Positions 45,087-54,654 are shown, numbered from the stretch's first letter. The stretch: DNA of 64,000 nucleotides from Gordonia pseudamarae (GCF_025273675.1 NZ_CP045809.1:3224001-3288000); one strand, 5' to 3'. The notes: generated by a model from the sequence alone, not told the origin. Made by a program: numbers and translations.

Positions 45087-46354
45087 GCGGGCCGCACGTG
45101 GCCGTCGCCCCACACCACCCATTTGGTGGAGGTCAGTTCGGGCAGCCCCATCGGTCCGCGGGCGTGCAGCTTCTGCGTCGAGATACCGATCTCGGCACCG
45201 AAACCGAACTGTTCGCCGTCGGTGAAGGCGGTGGACGCATTGACCATCACCGCGGCCGCGTCGACGCGGGTGGTGAATTCACGGGCCGCGGCGAGGTCGG
45301 TGGTGATGATGGCCTCGGTGTGGCCGGTGCCGTAGGTGTCGATATGTGCGACGGCGGCGTCGAGGTCGTCGACCACCTTCATCGCGATGTCGAGCGACAG
45401 GTATTCGTCGGACCAGTCGGTGTCGGTGGCCGGGACCATGCCGGGTTCGTCGCCGTGGATGGTGACCCCCTGCACCTGCAGGGCCTGCGAGATCTGCGGC
45501 AACGCGTCGGCGGCGACCGCCTTGTCGATGAGGACGGTTTCGGCGGTGTTGCACACGCTCGGCCTGCGGGTCTTGGCGTTGAGGACCACGCGGGTGGCCA
45601 CATCGATGTCGGCGAGGGCGTGCACGTACACGTGGCAGTTGCCCGTGCCGGTTTCGATGGTCGGCACGGTCGCGTTGGACACGACGGCGTTGATCAGTCC
45701 GGCGCCTCCGCGCGGGATGACGACGTCGACGAGGCCACGGGCGCGGATCAACGCGGTGACGCTGGCCCGGTCCTCGCTGGGCAGCAAGGCCACCGCGTCC
45801 GCGTTCACACCCTGTGCCAGGAGTACCTCGCGCAGGATTCGGACCAGTTCGGCGTTGGAGCCGGCCGCCGAGGACGACCCGCGCAACAGCACCGCGTTGC
45901 CGGATTTGAAGGCGATGCCGAAGGCGTCGACGGTGACGTTGGGGCGGGCCTCGTACACGATGCCCACCACACCGAGCGGTACCCTCACCTGCCGAAGTTC
46001 CAGACCGTTGGGCAGGGTCTTGCCGGAGATCACCTCGCCGATCGGGTCGGCGAGGGCGGCGACCTGACGCAGGCCATCGGCGATACCGCTGACCCGGTCG
46101 GCGGTCAGTCGCAGCCGGTCGATCAGACCGGCCTCGGTGCCGGCGGCCTCTGCGCGGCCGACGTCGGAGGTGTTGGCCGCCAGGATCGAATCGGCGTTGG
46201 CCTCGATGGCATCGGCGGCGGCGAGCAGCACCTCGTTCTTGGTGGCGGTGGTGAGCCCGGTCAGGCTGCGCGAGGCGGCTTTGGCGGCGCTTGCCTGCGA
46301 CAACACCACGCTCTCGATGTCGGTCCCGACCGATTCTGCGGTGGGTGCGCTCAT
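45083..46354 (-). CDS. proA: Gamma-glutamyl phosphate reductase
   Basis: 423 aa aldehyde-dehydrogenase-fold enzyme. The catalytic cysteine is in [29 protein letters not shown] and LPSEDRASV are ProA-specific. ATG 46354 has GAGG 6 bases upstream. It reduces gamma-glutamyl phosphate to the semialdehyde in proline synthesis. It is the last gene of the first conserved block; the accessory island starts just upstream of it. Confidence 0.95.
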   Translation of the reverse strand: MSAPTAESVGTDIESVVLSQASAAKAASRSLTGLTTATKNEVLLAAADAIEANADSILAANTSDVGRAEAAGTEAGLIDRLRLTADRVSGIADGLRQVAALADPIGEVISGKTLPNGLELRQVRVPLGVVGIVYEARPNVTVDAFGIAFKSGNAVLLRGSSSAAGSNAELVRILREVLLAQGVNADAVALLPSEDRASVTALIRARGLVDVVIPRGGAGLINAVVSNATVPTIETGTGNCHVYVHALADIDVATRVVLNAKTRRPSVCNTAETVLIDKAVAADALPQISQALQVQGVTIHGDEPGMVPATDTDWSDEYLSLDIAMKVVDDLDAAVAHIDTYGTGHTEAIITTDLAAAREFTTRVDAAAVMVNASTAFTDGEQFGFGAEIGISTQKLHARGPMGLPELTSTKWVVWGDGHVRPA

Positions 46355-46496
46355 GAATCCTCGCTTGACGTCGGCAATCGGTCGGTCACCAGCGTATCCG
46401 AGCCCGGGTGTCTTCCTGGCACGTCCCCCTATAGTCGGTGCAGATCCCCACCGGCCAAGGGAGTCCGTGCAGTGGGAGACAGGCACACGCATGTGC

Positions 46497-46766
46497 CTAT
46501 CTCTCGGAGACGAGCACCTCACACCGGCAGCCGATTCCCGGGGCCCGACCGAGCTGTGCATCCGTGGTCACGAGCACGCACTCAAGTGCCCCGGCAAGGG
46601 CCACGTAGAGCGCGTCGTACGGGGTGACATTCTCGCGAAGCGCCCACACCCTGGCACCAGGCGGCCGGTGCGGACTGGTCCGCACCGGAAGCGCGTCAAG
46701 GTCGTCGACTGCGAACCCCGCTCGGCGCAGGTCCACCCGGCCGTCCACTATCTGATCAACAGCCAC
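46497..46766 (-). pseudogene. 5'-truncated VapC (PIN-domain toxin) remnant
   Basis: The 89-codon frame reads DLRRAGFAVDDLDALPV, then RVWALRENVTPYDALYVALA and [13 protein letters not shown]: the C-terminal two thirds of a VapC PIN RNase. The N-terminal strand with the first catalytic aspartate (usually V.DAS) is missing, and no vapB is present. The recognisable homology begins within a few codons of the stop of the HNH nuclease gene, and the first possible start (GTG 46766) lies inside that gene. This suggests that the island replaced vapB and the start of vapC. Probably inactive. Confidence 0.75.
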
Positions 46767-47472
46767 GCAATACCTGCGCGAGCACCTTTCGGGACGGCAG
46801 GTCGAGTGCCAGGCCGTAGGCATCGACGACGGCGACGAACTGTATCGAGTACTGACATCGGAACCCGGTGAGCGGCGGCATCCACCGTGCCGGTTCGGCA
46901 TCGCTCTTGTCCTGGTTGGAGCGGGCATCGACGGCAACGAGATTCGCCGGGTCGTTGGCGAACGCGTACCGTCGCGCCGCCGGCCAGCCGCGCGCACCCA
47001 TCGCCCATGCGAAAGCAAGCGGCACGATGTGGTCGATCTGCACCGCCGACGGCGCCCGTTCCCGCGAGAACACGATGAACTCGCCGGTGTAGGGGCTGCG
47101 GAACTCCCCCGACAGCACCGCTTTCGGACACGAGGAGGTGACACCGGTGGTGATGTCGGACAGGTCGCGGGTGAGGACGTCGTTGCGGGTGTCGCAACCG
47201 TTGCCGCCGCCGGTCACCGATACCGCATCCGTCCAGGCGCTGCCGAACCGCGCGCGGTCGTAACTGCCGTCGGCTCCGGCACGGTACTCGACTGTCGGGA
47301 TGCGCGCCAGGGTCGCGGCCGCCCGGTCCGCCGCCCGGCGCAGCGCCGGATCGGCGCCCGCTCCGGTGTCGGCCAGTACCGCACCGATCGCGACGATCAC
47401 CGCGGTCACCGCCGCTGCCCACACGGCGAGCCAACGAGTGACCGGCCACCGTGACGAGGACACGGTGCGCAT
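46756..47472 (-). CDS. Secreted or membrane-anchored HNH nuclease (DUF1524 type)
   Basis: 238 aa. MRTVSSSRWPVTRWLAVWAA begins an N-terminal hydrophobic helix (signal peptide or anchor, residues 12-35). The catalytic domain has the pattern QIDHIVPLAFAWAMGARGW, a later ANDPANLVAV and NQDKSDAEPARWMPP: an HNH/DUF1524 betabeta-alpha-metal nuclease with the DH pair, Asn and downstream K. Such proteins are common secreted nucleases in actinobacteria, used for nutrient scavenging or competition. Codons upstream of 47472 remain open; the ATG before the helix is preferred. Confidence 0.78.
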   Translation of the reverse strand: MRTVSSSRWPVTRWLAVWAAAVTAVIVAIGAVLADTGAGADPALRRAADRAAATLARIPTVEYRAGADGSYDRARFGSAWTDAVSVTGGGNGCDTRNDVLTRDLSDITTGVTSSCPKAVLSGEFRSPYTGEFIVFSRERAPSAVQIDHIVPLAFAWAMGARGWPAARRYAFANDPANLVAVDARSNQDKSDAEPARWMPPLTGFRCQYSIQFVAVVDAYGLALDLPSRKVLAQVLRGC

Positions 47473-47603
47473 CAGCCACCGGCGATACCGGTGCACCACC
47501 AGTTGCCATCGCCGAACAGTGGAATACGCTGTGCAGCGGCATGTCCGGCAATGGCGGGACCGTCCACCGGGCACCGTCGAATCCCTCGTTCCCCGTCTCT
47601 CGG

Positions 47604-48938
47604 TCAGCGGTCGCGATCGTCGGTGCCGGAATCGTCGTCCCGTTCAGCGGTTTCCGGACCTGCCGACCAGTCACCGAGAACCGGCGGGGATACCAGCGGC
47701 AGCGACCCCACCGCTTCCGCACCGTTTCCCTGGGTGCGCAGGTAGCCGGCCACCGTATGCCGGCCGTCACCCTCTCGTGATCCGGCCGAGCGGGCTCCCG
47801 GTGGCACGGTGCCACCGGCCGTCGGCCGGGTCGTTCCGGGCACCGTCGATGTCGGCGGGGTCCCCGTCGTGGTGGAGACGGGACCGGCACCTCGCGGCGA
47901 TATCGTCGTACGCGGGCCTCCAGGGGTGACCGGACCGTTGATCGTCCGTGGCGTGGACGTCGGCGATCCCGGTGTGCCGGTGGGCGTGTTCAGTCCCGGC
48001 AACGACAGCGGTGCCGACAGGTTCAGGCTCCGATCGCCCGGCCCGGTGCCGTGCGGGCCGCCGGTGTTGGGACCTGGGGTGTTGGGAGCCGCATTGTTCG
48101 GGGAGGCCGTCGGCGATGTGGTGTCCCTGGCCGCGGCGACCTTCCGGTCGTCGACGTTGTTCGTATCCTGTTGACGTGTAGTGGTATTCGTCGTGTCGCG
48201 GGCCGTGTTCGGCGACGTGTCGGTGGTCGTGGTGGTATTCGGCGTTGTCCGGGTGTGTGGTTGTCCGGTGATGGTCTGCCGCGCCGTCGCCGCCGGGGAG
48301 TTTCCGGAGGTCGTCGTGTCATCGCTCGAATCAGTATGTGTCACAGGAGATATTCTGTTCGGCGCGGTGGTCGTCGACGGTACGGACGCCGATGGATGGA
48401 CGCTTGCGGTGATGGCTCCGGACGCATGTGTGGTGGCGAACGACGAGAGGGTGGCCATACGCTTGTCGGCGTCCCGCAATTCGCGTTCGGTCGACACATT
48501 GATACCCGTGATCGGATACGTGTACGTGGAATTCATCGTCTGCTCAAGGTAGGACCGAATGGTCGCGGTCTGTAACCGTCCAAGACTGGAGGTGGCATAC
48601 CCTTGCAGACTTACCAAATCTGGTTCACGCCCGACCGTCGCACCTACGATACCCCGCGCCGTGCTCGCCGAATCCCGGCCTACGGCAGGCCGCTCGGTTC
48701 GGACCCGCAGGTTCCATCCGAGGATGTCGCCCGCATCCCGGCATGCCTCCACACCAACGCCTTTCGCACCGGCATCGCTGAAACTCCCACTCAGTTCGAA
48801 GCCGATGCGATGCGCCTCCGAGATCGCGAGGCTCAACGCATCAGTGTCACCGGTGACGTCGCCTCCATTCATCGATCGTACGACGACGAGCACCTCGCCA
48901 ATACTCATCAAAGCCCACGGACTCCCCACCACAGCCAC
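47604..48938 (-). CDS. Thr/Pro-rich protein with helical N-terminal domain, unknown
   Basis: 444 aa (GTG 48938; ATG 48908 possible). Residues 11-175 look folded and mostly helical (DALSLAISEAHRIGFELSG, ADKRMATLSSFATTHASG). The remaining 270 residues are low complexity: Thr/Asn-rich (TTTTTDTSPNTARDTTNTTT), then Pro/Gly/Thr-rich with a short acidic end. No signal peptide is visible. A helical head with a long Pro/Thr tail is the build of type VII (ESX) substrates such as EspB or PPE-like proteins, and the divergent neighbour is WXG100-like. The T7SS link is a hypothesis. I do not recognise the family. Confidence 0.55.
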   Translation of the reverse strand: MAVVGSPWALMSIGEVLVVVRSMNGGDVTGDTDALSLAISEAHRIGFELSGSFSDAGAKGVGVEACRDAGDILGWNLRVRTERPAVGRDSASTARGIVGATVGREPDLVSLQGYATSSLGRLQTATIRSYLEQTMNSTYTYPITGINVSTERELRDADKRMATLSSFATTHASGAITASVHPSASVPSTTTAPNRISPVTHTDSSDDTTTSGNSPAATARQTITGQPHTRTTPNTTTTTDTSPNTARDTTNTTTRQQDTNNVDDRKVAAARDTTSPTASPNNAAPNTPGPNTGGPHGTGPGDRSLNLSAPLSLPGLNTPTGTPGSPTSTPRTINGPVTPGGPRTTISPRGAGPVSTTTGTPPTSTVPGTTRPTAGGTVPPGARSAGSREGDGRHTVAGYLRTQGNGAEAVGSLPLVSPPVLGDWSAGPETAERDDDSGTDDRDR

Positions 48939-49071
48939 CCCCGAATCTGTTCACGGCACCTGTCACGCTCTGGACAGCGACGACTCTACCGTGTTCACTG
49001 TGACGAGTTAAGTGATCCATCAACAGGTTTCACTTGACAAAGAATGTTCGATACCACAACACGGGGATGCC

Positions 49072-49425
49072 ATGGCAGGCGACAATGAATCACGGGGGCA
49101 GCAGTACAACTTCGACACCGGCGACCTGCTGGAGTCCAGTGAGGGATGGTGGAAGGCGCGAGGCAGAGCAGCCGAAACCGCCGCAAACGACCTGCACGCC
49201 CTCATCGAGCAGGTCGATCCGATTTTCCGAAAAAACCACTGGGGCGACTGCGTGGAAGGACGCGCCACCCACGAGCTGTTCCGCGGAATCGTAGACACGT
49301 GGGTGCTAGACCTTCGAGATCAAGCAGCTTCCGCCCACAACCTGGCCAAATCGTGTTACGCGGCTGCGCGCACAATCTCGGCGGCCGACAGCGAGGCTGC
49401 GGATAAGATCCAATCTTATAGCTAG
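49072..49425 (+). CDS. WXG100-like small helical protein
   Basis: 117 aa from ATG 49072 (GGGGA upstream); in-frame codons before it are not protein-like. The product is two long helices with a turn near KNHWGDCVEG, where a W-G pair sits at the hairpin as in ESX/WXG100 proteins. The sequence after it (FRGIVDTWVLDLRDQAASAHNLA in part) has heptad-like spacing. The canonical C-terminal YxxxD/E secretion signal is not clear. Codon use is less GC-biased than in flanking housekeeping genes. Probably T7SS-associated (inference), 17 bases before a DUF3558 lipoprotein gene. Confidence 0.6.
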   Translation: MAGDNESRGQQYNFDTGDLLESSEGWWKARGRAAETAANDLHALIEQVDPIFRKNHWGDCVEGRATHELFRGIVDTWVLDLRDQAASAHNLAKSCYAAARTISAADSEAADKIQSYS

Positions 49426-49442
49426 TCATCTTGTATCACAAC

Positions 49443-50075
49443 ATGTCTAGCCGGCCGCGTTGGCGTATGCTCTGGTCGCTGGGAGCCGCTTTCGCGACGG
49501 TATCCTGCGCGATCGCCGGTGTACCATCACCATCTGCGGACAGCACCGACACCACCAGTACGCCGACGTCTATTCGCCAAACCGACGACCACGGCAAGGA
49601 ACTGCCGTTTACGACAAAGTTCCCAGATCGGTGGTCGGCCAACAACGACGGAACAACGTACGAACCGTGCACATCCCTCACCGACACCGAGTTGTCCGCT
49701 CTGGGTGTCGACCCCACGACCGTCAAAGACGTCGCTTTGGCCAACCACCAAACTGCCCGTGGCTGTATCTGGTCATACCGTGGGCGCTGGATGGGAGGGG
49801 TCAGTCATTTCACGGGCGACAAACCGACATTTGAAGAAGAAAAGAAAGACCGGTCGTGGTACGAGAAGTCATACGACATTACGATCGACGGACGCCTGGT
49901 GTTGGTCGACTATTGGGATTCGTCCCGCTGCATAACCACTGTCGAGGTCGAGCACGCGTCAGTTTCGACAATCGTCACCCGACTCTGGAATCCACCTCCC
50001 GAGTCCGAACTGTGCAACCTGGCAATCGAGTTCACGAAGTTGACACTCCCGAAGATGCCGCCGCCGGCACCTTGA
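49443..50075 (+). CDS. DUF3558-family lipoprotein
   Basis: 210 aa. MSSRPRWRMLW, then a short hydrophobic stretch and VSCAIAG (lipobox-like cysteine near residue 22) indicate a lipoprotein. The mature part has the DUF3558 pattern: EPCTSLTDTELSALGVDP, GCIWSY and a late cysteine in SELCNLAIEF. DUF3558 proteins are restricted to mycolata and relatives and often sit beside WXG100-like genes; function unknown. Ends one base before the convergent recG stop region. Confidence 0.75.
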   Translation: MSSRPRWRMLWSLGAAFATVSCAIAGVPSPSADSTDTTSTPTSIRQTDDHGKELPFTTKFPDRWSANNDGTTYEPCTSLTDTELSALGVDPTTVKDVALANHQTARGCIWSYRGRWMGGVSHFTGDKPTFEEEKKDRSWYEKSYDITIDGRLVLVDYWDSSRCITTVEVEHASVSTIVTRLWNPPPESELCNLAIEFTKLTLPKMPPPAP

Positions 50076-50077
50076 CG

Positions 50078-52315
50078 TCATGACTTGTCGAGGTAGGCAA
50101 CCTTCTGTGGGGCGAGTATGCCGTCGACGAGCTCGGCGAGCGGGCGATGGTCGGCGAGGGAGAGGTCGGCCGAGACGATCTCTTCGGCGAGTTCGCGGGC
50201 GTCGGCGATCACGTCGGCGTCATCGAGCAGCGACAGGAAATGCAGCGACGACTTACCGCCGGACTGTAGCGAACCGAGCACGTCGCCTTCGCGGCGTTGC
50301 TGTAGGTCGATCCGAGCGAGTTCGAATCCGTCACCAGACCCGGCGACCGCGGTGAGACGTTCCATCGACTGCGACACCGGGTTGGCCTTGGTCATCAACA
50401 GGCACAGTCCGGCGTGCCCGCCGCGGCCGACGCGTCCCCTCAGCTGATGCAACTGGGACACCCCGAACCTGTCGGCGTCGACGATCACCATCATGGTGGC
50501 GTTGGGGACATCGACACCGACCTCGATGACCGTGGTGGAGACGACGATATCGACGTCACCGGCACCGAAACGGTCCATCACGAGATTCTTCTCGTCGGCG
50601 GGCATCCGTCCGTGGAGCATCTCGATGCTGTGCCCGCCCAGTGGCCCGTTCGACAGTTCTTCGAACATCTCCGACACCGAAGTGGTACGCAGCGCCGGGT
50701 CGTCGTCGGCCTTGCGCAGTTCGTCCTCGGGACCGTCGTCGCCGATACGCGAGCAGACCACGTACACCTGCCGACCGGAACCGATCTCCTCGGCCGCACG
50801 CGCCCACACCCGATCAACCCATTTGCCGTTACCCATCGGGACAACCGTGGTGCTGATCGGTTGCCGGCCGCGCGGAAGCTCCCGCAATGTCGAGGTGTCG
50901 AGATCGCCGAACGCGGTCATGGCGACGGTCCGCGGGATCGGTGTTGCCGTCATCACCAGAAAATGTGGTTGCGCACCGTCTTTGCCCCGCCCCCGGAGAA
51001 TGTCGCGTTGTTCGACGCCGAACCGGTGCTGTTCGTCGACCACCACCATGCCCAGATCGAAGAAGGTCACGTTCTCCTCGAGGAGTGCGTGGGTACCGAT
51101 GATGATGCCGGCTTCACCGGTGACCACGTCCAGGAGTGTCTGCCGCTTGCCCTTGGTTCTCATCGATCCGGTGAGCAGCGCGATCTTGGTGGCACCCTCG
51201 GCCGCGGTCAGCTCCCCCGCCTCCGCCAGGTCGCCGAGCATCGAGCGAATGGTCCGGTAGTGCTGTGCGGCGAGAACCTCGGTCGGGGCCATCAACACGC
51301 ACTGGTGGCCGTTGTCGACGACGCGCAGCATCGTGAGCAACGACACCAGCGTCTTACCCGAGCCCACCTCACCCTGCAGCAACCGGCTCATCGGGCTCTC
51401 ACCGGCCAGGTCCTCGCCGATCTCGGCCACCACTTCCTGCTGCCCCGCGGTGAGTTCGAACGGAAGTCGTCGCAGTAGTTTCGCTTCCAGCCCGTCGGCG
51501 ACGGGCGGGCAGGATGCCGCGCGTTCGCGGTGACCGCCGATCCGCCGCCGCGCCAGCACGGTCTGGATGGCCAGGGCCTCGTCGAACTTCAGGCGCTCGC
51601 GCGCGGCGACGATATCGTCCTCGGTGTCGGGCAGATGGATCTTGCGCAGCGCCTCGTCGGCGGTGATCAGGCCCCGCGACAGCCGCGACCGCTCATCGAG
51701 TGCATCCGGTTGCGGAGGCAGCCGGACGAGTACACGGCGCACCGCGTTCCAGATCGTCCACGTCTGGATGTCGCTGGAGGCCGGGTACATCGGGATGATG
51801 GGCCGGTCGAACGCGGGCGCCTCCTGGTCTTGTTCCGACAATTCGTTGTCGGCCGTGTACATCTCGGTGGCCATCGCCGAACCGATGACCTTGCCGGTGT
51901 CGGCGTCGCCGTCGGGGATCACCGCCCACTGCGGATGCGAGAGCTGCACCTGTTCGCGGAAGTATTTCACCTTGCCCGCCATCATGACCCGCGCACCCGG
52001 TTGCAGGGCGCGGCGGATGGCGCGGGGGTTGAAAAAGGTCGCCTCGATCCGCTGATGACCGTCGTCGACAACCACTTTGAGGAACTGGCCGTGCTTGCGC
52101 TTCATCGAGATCAGTTGGGACGAGGCGATGGTGCCGACCACGGTGGTCCACTCGCCGGCCTCGAGCCGCTCACGCTGGTCGAGGTGCCCTTGCCGCACAT
52201 AGCGTCGTGGCGGGTGTCGCAGCAACTCACCGATAGTGGTGATGTTGAGCGAGGCAAGGCCTTCGGTCGTCTTCTTGTCGAGAAGGACATCCGGCGAGTC
52301 CTGCAACGACAGCAC
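50078..52315 (-). CDS. recG: ATP-dependent DNA helicase RecG
   Basis: 745 aa. N-terminal wedge/OB domain (LGSLNITTIGELLRHPPRRY region, then EAGEWTTVVGTI). Helicase motifs: Walker A LLQGEVGSGKT, motif II DEQHRFGVEQR (the DEQH box of RecG), VMTATPIPRT, and motif VI QLHQLRGRVGRGGHAG. It remodels stalled replication forks and Holliday junctions. Overlaps the stop of the DAK2 gene by one base. First gene of the second conserved block. Confidence 0.95.
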   Translation of the reverse strand: MLSLQDSPDVLLDKKTTEGLASLNITTIGELLRHPPRRYVRQGHLDQRERLEAGEWTTVVGTIASSQLISMKRKHGQFLKVVVDDGHQRIEATFFNPRAIRRALQPGARVMMAGKVKYFREQVQLSHPQWAVIPDGDADTGKVIGSAMATEMYTADNELSEQDQEAPAFDRPIIPMYPASSDIQTWTIWNAVRRVLVRLPPQPDALDERSRLSRGLITADEALRKIHLPDTEDDIVAARERLKFDEALAIQTVLARRRIGGHRERAASCPPVADGLEAKLLRRLPFELTAGQQEVVAEIGEDLAGESPMSRLLQGEVGSGKTLVSLLTMLRVVDNGHQCVLMAPTEVLAAQHYRTIRSMLGDLAEAGELTAAEGATKIALLTGSMRTKGKRQTLLDVVTGEAGIIIGTHALLEENVTFFDLGMVVVDEQHRFGVEQRDILRGRGKDGAQPHFLVMTATPIPRTVAMTAFGDLDTSTLRELPRGRQPISTTVVPMGNGKWVDRVWARAAEEIGSGRQVYVVCSRIGDDGPEDELRKADDDPALRTTSVSEMFEELSNGPLGGHSIEMLHGRMPADEKNLVMDRFGAGDVDIVVSTTVIEVGVDVPNATMMVIVDADRFGVSQLHQLRGRVGRGGHAGLCLLMTKANPVSQSMERLTAVAGSGDGFELARIDLQQRREGDVLGSLQSGGKSSLHFLSLLDDADVIADARELAEEIVSADLSLADHRPLAELVDGILAPQKVAYLDKS

Positions 52316-53979
52316 TATTCGACTCCCACCTGAATCAGATCGTTCCGCTGCCCGGTCTGATATACGAGCAGTTCCACACCAGGGTACGACCGCCGCAGGT
52401 GCTGGTCGATGACCGTGACGGTGTCATCGCCGATCTGCGCACCTGCCAGCACCGTCACCATCTCGCCGCCGGTGGCCAGCATGAGGTCGATCAGGGCGGT
52501 CGCGGCCTCGGGTTGTTGCTCGGCCACCACCAGGACGTCGCTTCCGATCAGACCCAGGATGTCACCCACATCGCACGTTCCGGCGAGCGTCATCATCTTC
52601 GTCTCGGCAACGGTGAGCGAACCCCATCGCGCGCCCGCCGCGGCCTCGGCCATCGCGTAGGCATCGGCGTCGGGTGTTTCGGCGGGATCGTGGACGGCAA
52701 GCGCGGCAAGGCATTGCGTCATCGACAGGGTCGGCAACGACACCACCGCACGCTGCGGGGTGCGCACGTCCGAGGTCACCGCCACCAGATCCGCCGACGA
52801 CATCGCGCCGTTGCCCATCACCACCACGTGGGCGCTGTCGGTGTCGCGGATCGCCTCGGCCAGGTGCTCGGGGGTCAATCCGTCGTCGGCACGCACCACC
52901 GCGGCGCCCGCCTCCGCGAACAAGGCGGCCGCACCCTCGCCGCGCACGACCGCGACCACCGCGCGCCGGTGCCGGGGCGGCGGTCCGTCGTTGACGGTCT
53001 GCTTCTTGATCTCGTCGAGGGCGAAACATGAGATCCGGATGTCGGAGAGCGTGCCCCGTGCGATACCCGCCTCCACCGCCGCACCCGGCTGATCGGTGTG
53101 CACATGCACCGAGAACCGTTCGCCCGCATCGCCCGAACTGTCACCGACGATAACCACCGCGTCGCCGATCTCGTCGAGCCGGGCACGCAGGGTGGCCACA
53201 TGCTCGGCGGCGCTGCCCTCCAGCAGGAACATCACCTCGTAGTCCATGTCCGACGACGTGCACGCCTCGTCGGCCGAATGTCCGGGTTGACCGCCACCGG
53301 TGAGGATTCCGCGATAGCGCCGCCGTCGCTGCGTCACCCCGGTCAGCACCCCGACAAGGGCGTCAGCCAGGACGAGGAAGCCCCGGGCGCCCGCGTCCAC
53401 CACGCCCGCGGACGCGAGCTCGGGCAACTGCTCGGGGGTGCGTTCGAGGGCTTCGGCGGTGTCGTCGGCAACCGCACGGGCCAGGTCGGCCGGGCTGTCG
53501 CCGACGTGCTCGGCGGCGGTCCGGGCGGCGACCGCGACAACTGTGAGCACAGTACCCTCGCGTGGATCGCTCACCGCCCGGACGGCGCCGCGGGCCGCGA
53601 GCCGCAGACCGGACGAGTACAGCATGTTGAACGTCGCATCAGGGTCCTGCATCAGCACGTCGGCGGCATCGGCCAGACCGACCAGTACCTGTGACAGGAT
53701 GATGCCGGAGTTGCCACGCGCCGACGACACCGCGCCGTCGGCCAGCGCGCGGGTCACCGTCGCCAGATCGGCGCGGGCGGGGGTGGCCCGCGCCGCCTCG
53801 GCCGCCCCCCGCATCGTGAACAGCATGTTGCTGCCGGTGTCGGAGTCGGGGATCGGAAAGACGTTGAGGTCGTTGATCTCGCCGCGCAGTTCGTCGAGCC
53901 CCGCGACGCATGCGTCGGCCCAGTCACGCACCACCTGCGGATTCACCGACGCGGGAAGGGGTCCGTCCGGGGCCGTCAT
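52315..53979 (-). CDS. DAK2-domain, FakA-like fatty acid kinase
   Basis: 554 aa. Residues 10-200 form a DhaL/DAK2 nucleotide domain with NVFPIPDSDTGSNM (metal-binding aspartates) and ARGNSGIILSQ. The C-terminal half matches the FakA/DegV-like middle and end domains (VFLLEGSAAEHVATL, VHVHTDQPGAAVEAG). FakA phosphorylates fatty acids bound to FakB (DegV) proteins; a DegV protein is encoded in this window. Between rpmB and recG as in most actinobacteria. The fatty-acid role is inferred from family. Confidence 0.85.
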   Translation of the reverse strand: MTAPDGPLPASVNPQVVRDWADACVAGLDELRGEINDLNVFPIPDSDTGSNMLFTMRGAAEAARATPARADLATVTRALADGAVSSARGNSGIILSQVLVGLADAADVLMQDPDATFNMLYSSGLRLAARGAVRAVSDPREGTVLTVVAVAARTAAEHVGDSPADLARAVADDTAEALERTPEQLPELASAGVVDAGARGFLVLADALVGVLTGVTQRRRRYRGILTGGGQPGHSADEACTSSDMDYEVMFLLEGSAAEHVATLRARLDEIGDAVVIVGDSSGDAGERFSVHVHTDQPGAAVEAGIARGTLSDIRISCFALDEIKKQTVNDGPPPRHRRAVVAVVRGEGAAALFAEAGAAVVRADDGLTPEHLAEAIRDTDSAHVVVMGNGAMSSADLVAVTSDVRTPQRAVVSLPTLSMTQCLAALAVHDPAETPDADAYAMAEAAAGARWGSLTVAETKMMTLAGTCDVGDILGLIGSDVLVVAEQQPEAATALIDLMLATGGEMVTVLAGAQIGDDTVTVIDQHLRRSYPGVELLVYQTGQRNDLIQVGVE

Positions 53980-54176
53980 CCACACACCTCTCGCTCTGCC
54001 GCGCGTCTGTCGCCGGTCACAATCGGATCGCCGGGTGGTCTGAGACTACCCGGACACCGGCGGTGAGTCGTCCGCACGCGAGCCCGCCCCGGGCGTTCGG
54101 GCGGGACACCGGAACCCGGTCCCCCGGCTGCCCGCGCGGGCTGTCGGCGAGTGTCCGTCCCGGTGAGGGGTGCCGG

Positions 54177-54596
54177 TCAGCTTGCCTGGCCGCGCATACG
54201 GGGCAGGACGTAGTGGTCGACGGCGATCGGGCCCGCCTTGACGAAGCCGACCGCCAAGAGGCCGGCGATGAGGGCGAGCGGGAACTCGTAGCCGCCGTCC
54301 ATCGACCAGAGGCCGGCGTCGAGATGGGCGTAGAAGATGGCGCCGATCATGTCCGCGATCAGGAGGACCGCCGCGAGCGGGAGGGCCAGTCCCACGATCA
54401 GCAGGATGCCGCCGATCAGTTCCACCCAGGTTGCGAAGTACGCGGCCGGTCCGGGGGCCGGCACACCCATGGCGTCGAATCCGGCCTTGGTGGCGTCGAT
54501 GCCGTTGGTGGACAGTTTCTGCCAGCCGTGCATCACGAAGATGTAGCCGAGGATGACACGCGCCACCAGGTGGGCGCCGCTGTTGATTCCGAGCAC
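54177..54596 (-). CDS. DoxX-family membrane protein
   Basis: 139 aa, GTG 54596 with GGGAGAA 6 bases upstream (a longer TTG start at 54611 is possible). Four hydrophobic helices and the DoxX hallmarks near the start (RVILGYIFVMHGWQKL) and in WVELIGGILLIVGLALPLAA. DoxX-like proteins partner with redox systems at the membrane; role here unknown. An operator-like dyad lies 45 bases upstream. Confidence 0.85.
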   Translation of the reverse strand: MLGINSGAHLVARVILGYIFVMHGWQKLSTNGIDATKAGFDAMGVPAPGPAAYFATWVELIGGILLIVGLALPLAAVLLIADMIGAIFYAHLDAGLWSMDGGYEFPLALIAGLLAVGFVKAGPIAVDHYVLPRMRGQAS

Positions 54597-54640
54597 TGTG
54601 TGTTCTCCCAATTTCGTCGTGGTGGTCCCGACCAGAAAAA

Positions 54641-54654
54641 CGGACCGCAGTCCG
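54641..54654. promoter_or_regulatory. Operator-like dyad upstream of doxX
   Basis: CGGAC-CGCA-GTCCG: five-base perfect arms around four bases, with an A-rich flank, located 45-58 bases before the DoxX start. The shape suits a TetR/MarR-type repressor site. No cognate regulator is adjacent. Confidence 0.4.

Noticed and set aside
48051..49037. Several + strand frames opposite the Thr/Pro-rich gene
   Set aside because: They are Arg/Val/Gly-rich translations of the antisense strand; the minus frame shows a coherent helical head and tail. The minus gene itself is still only moderately certain.
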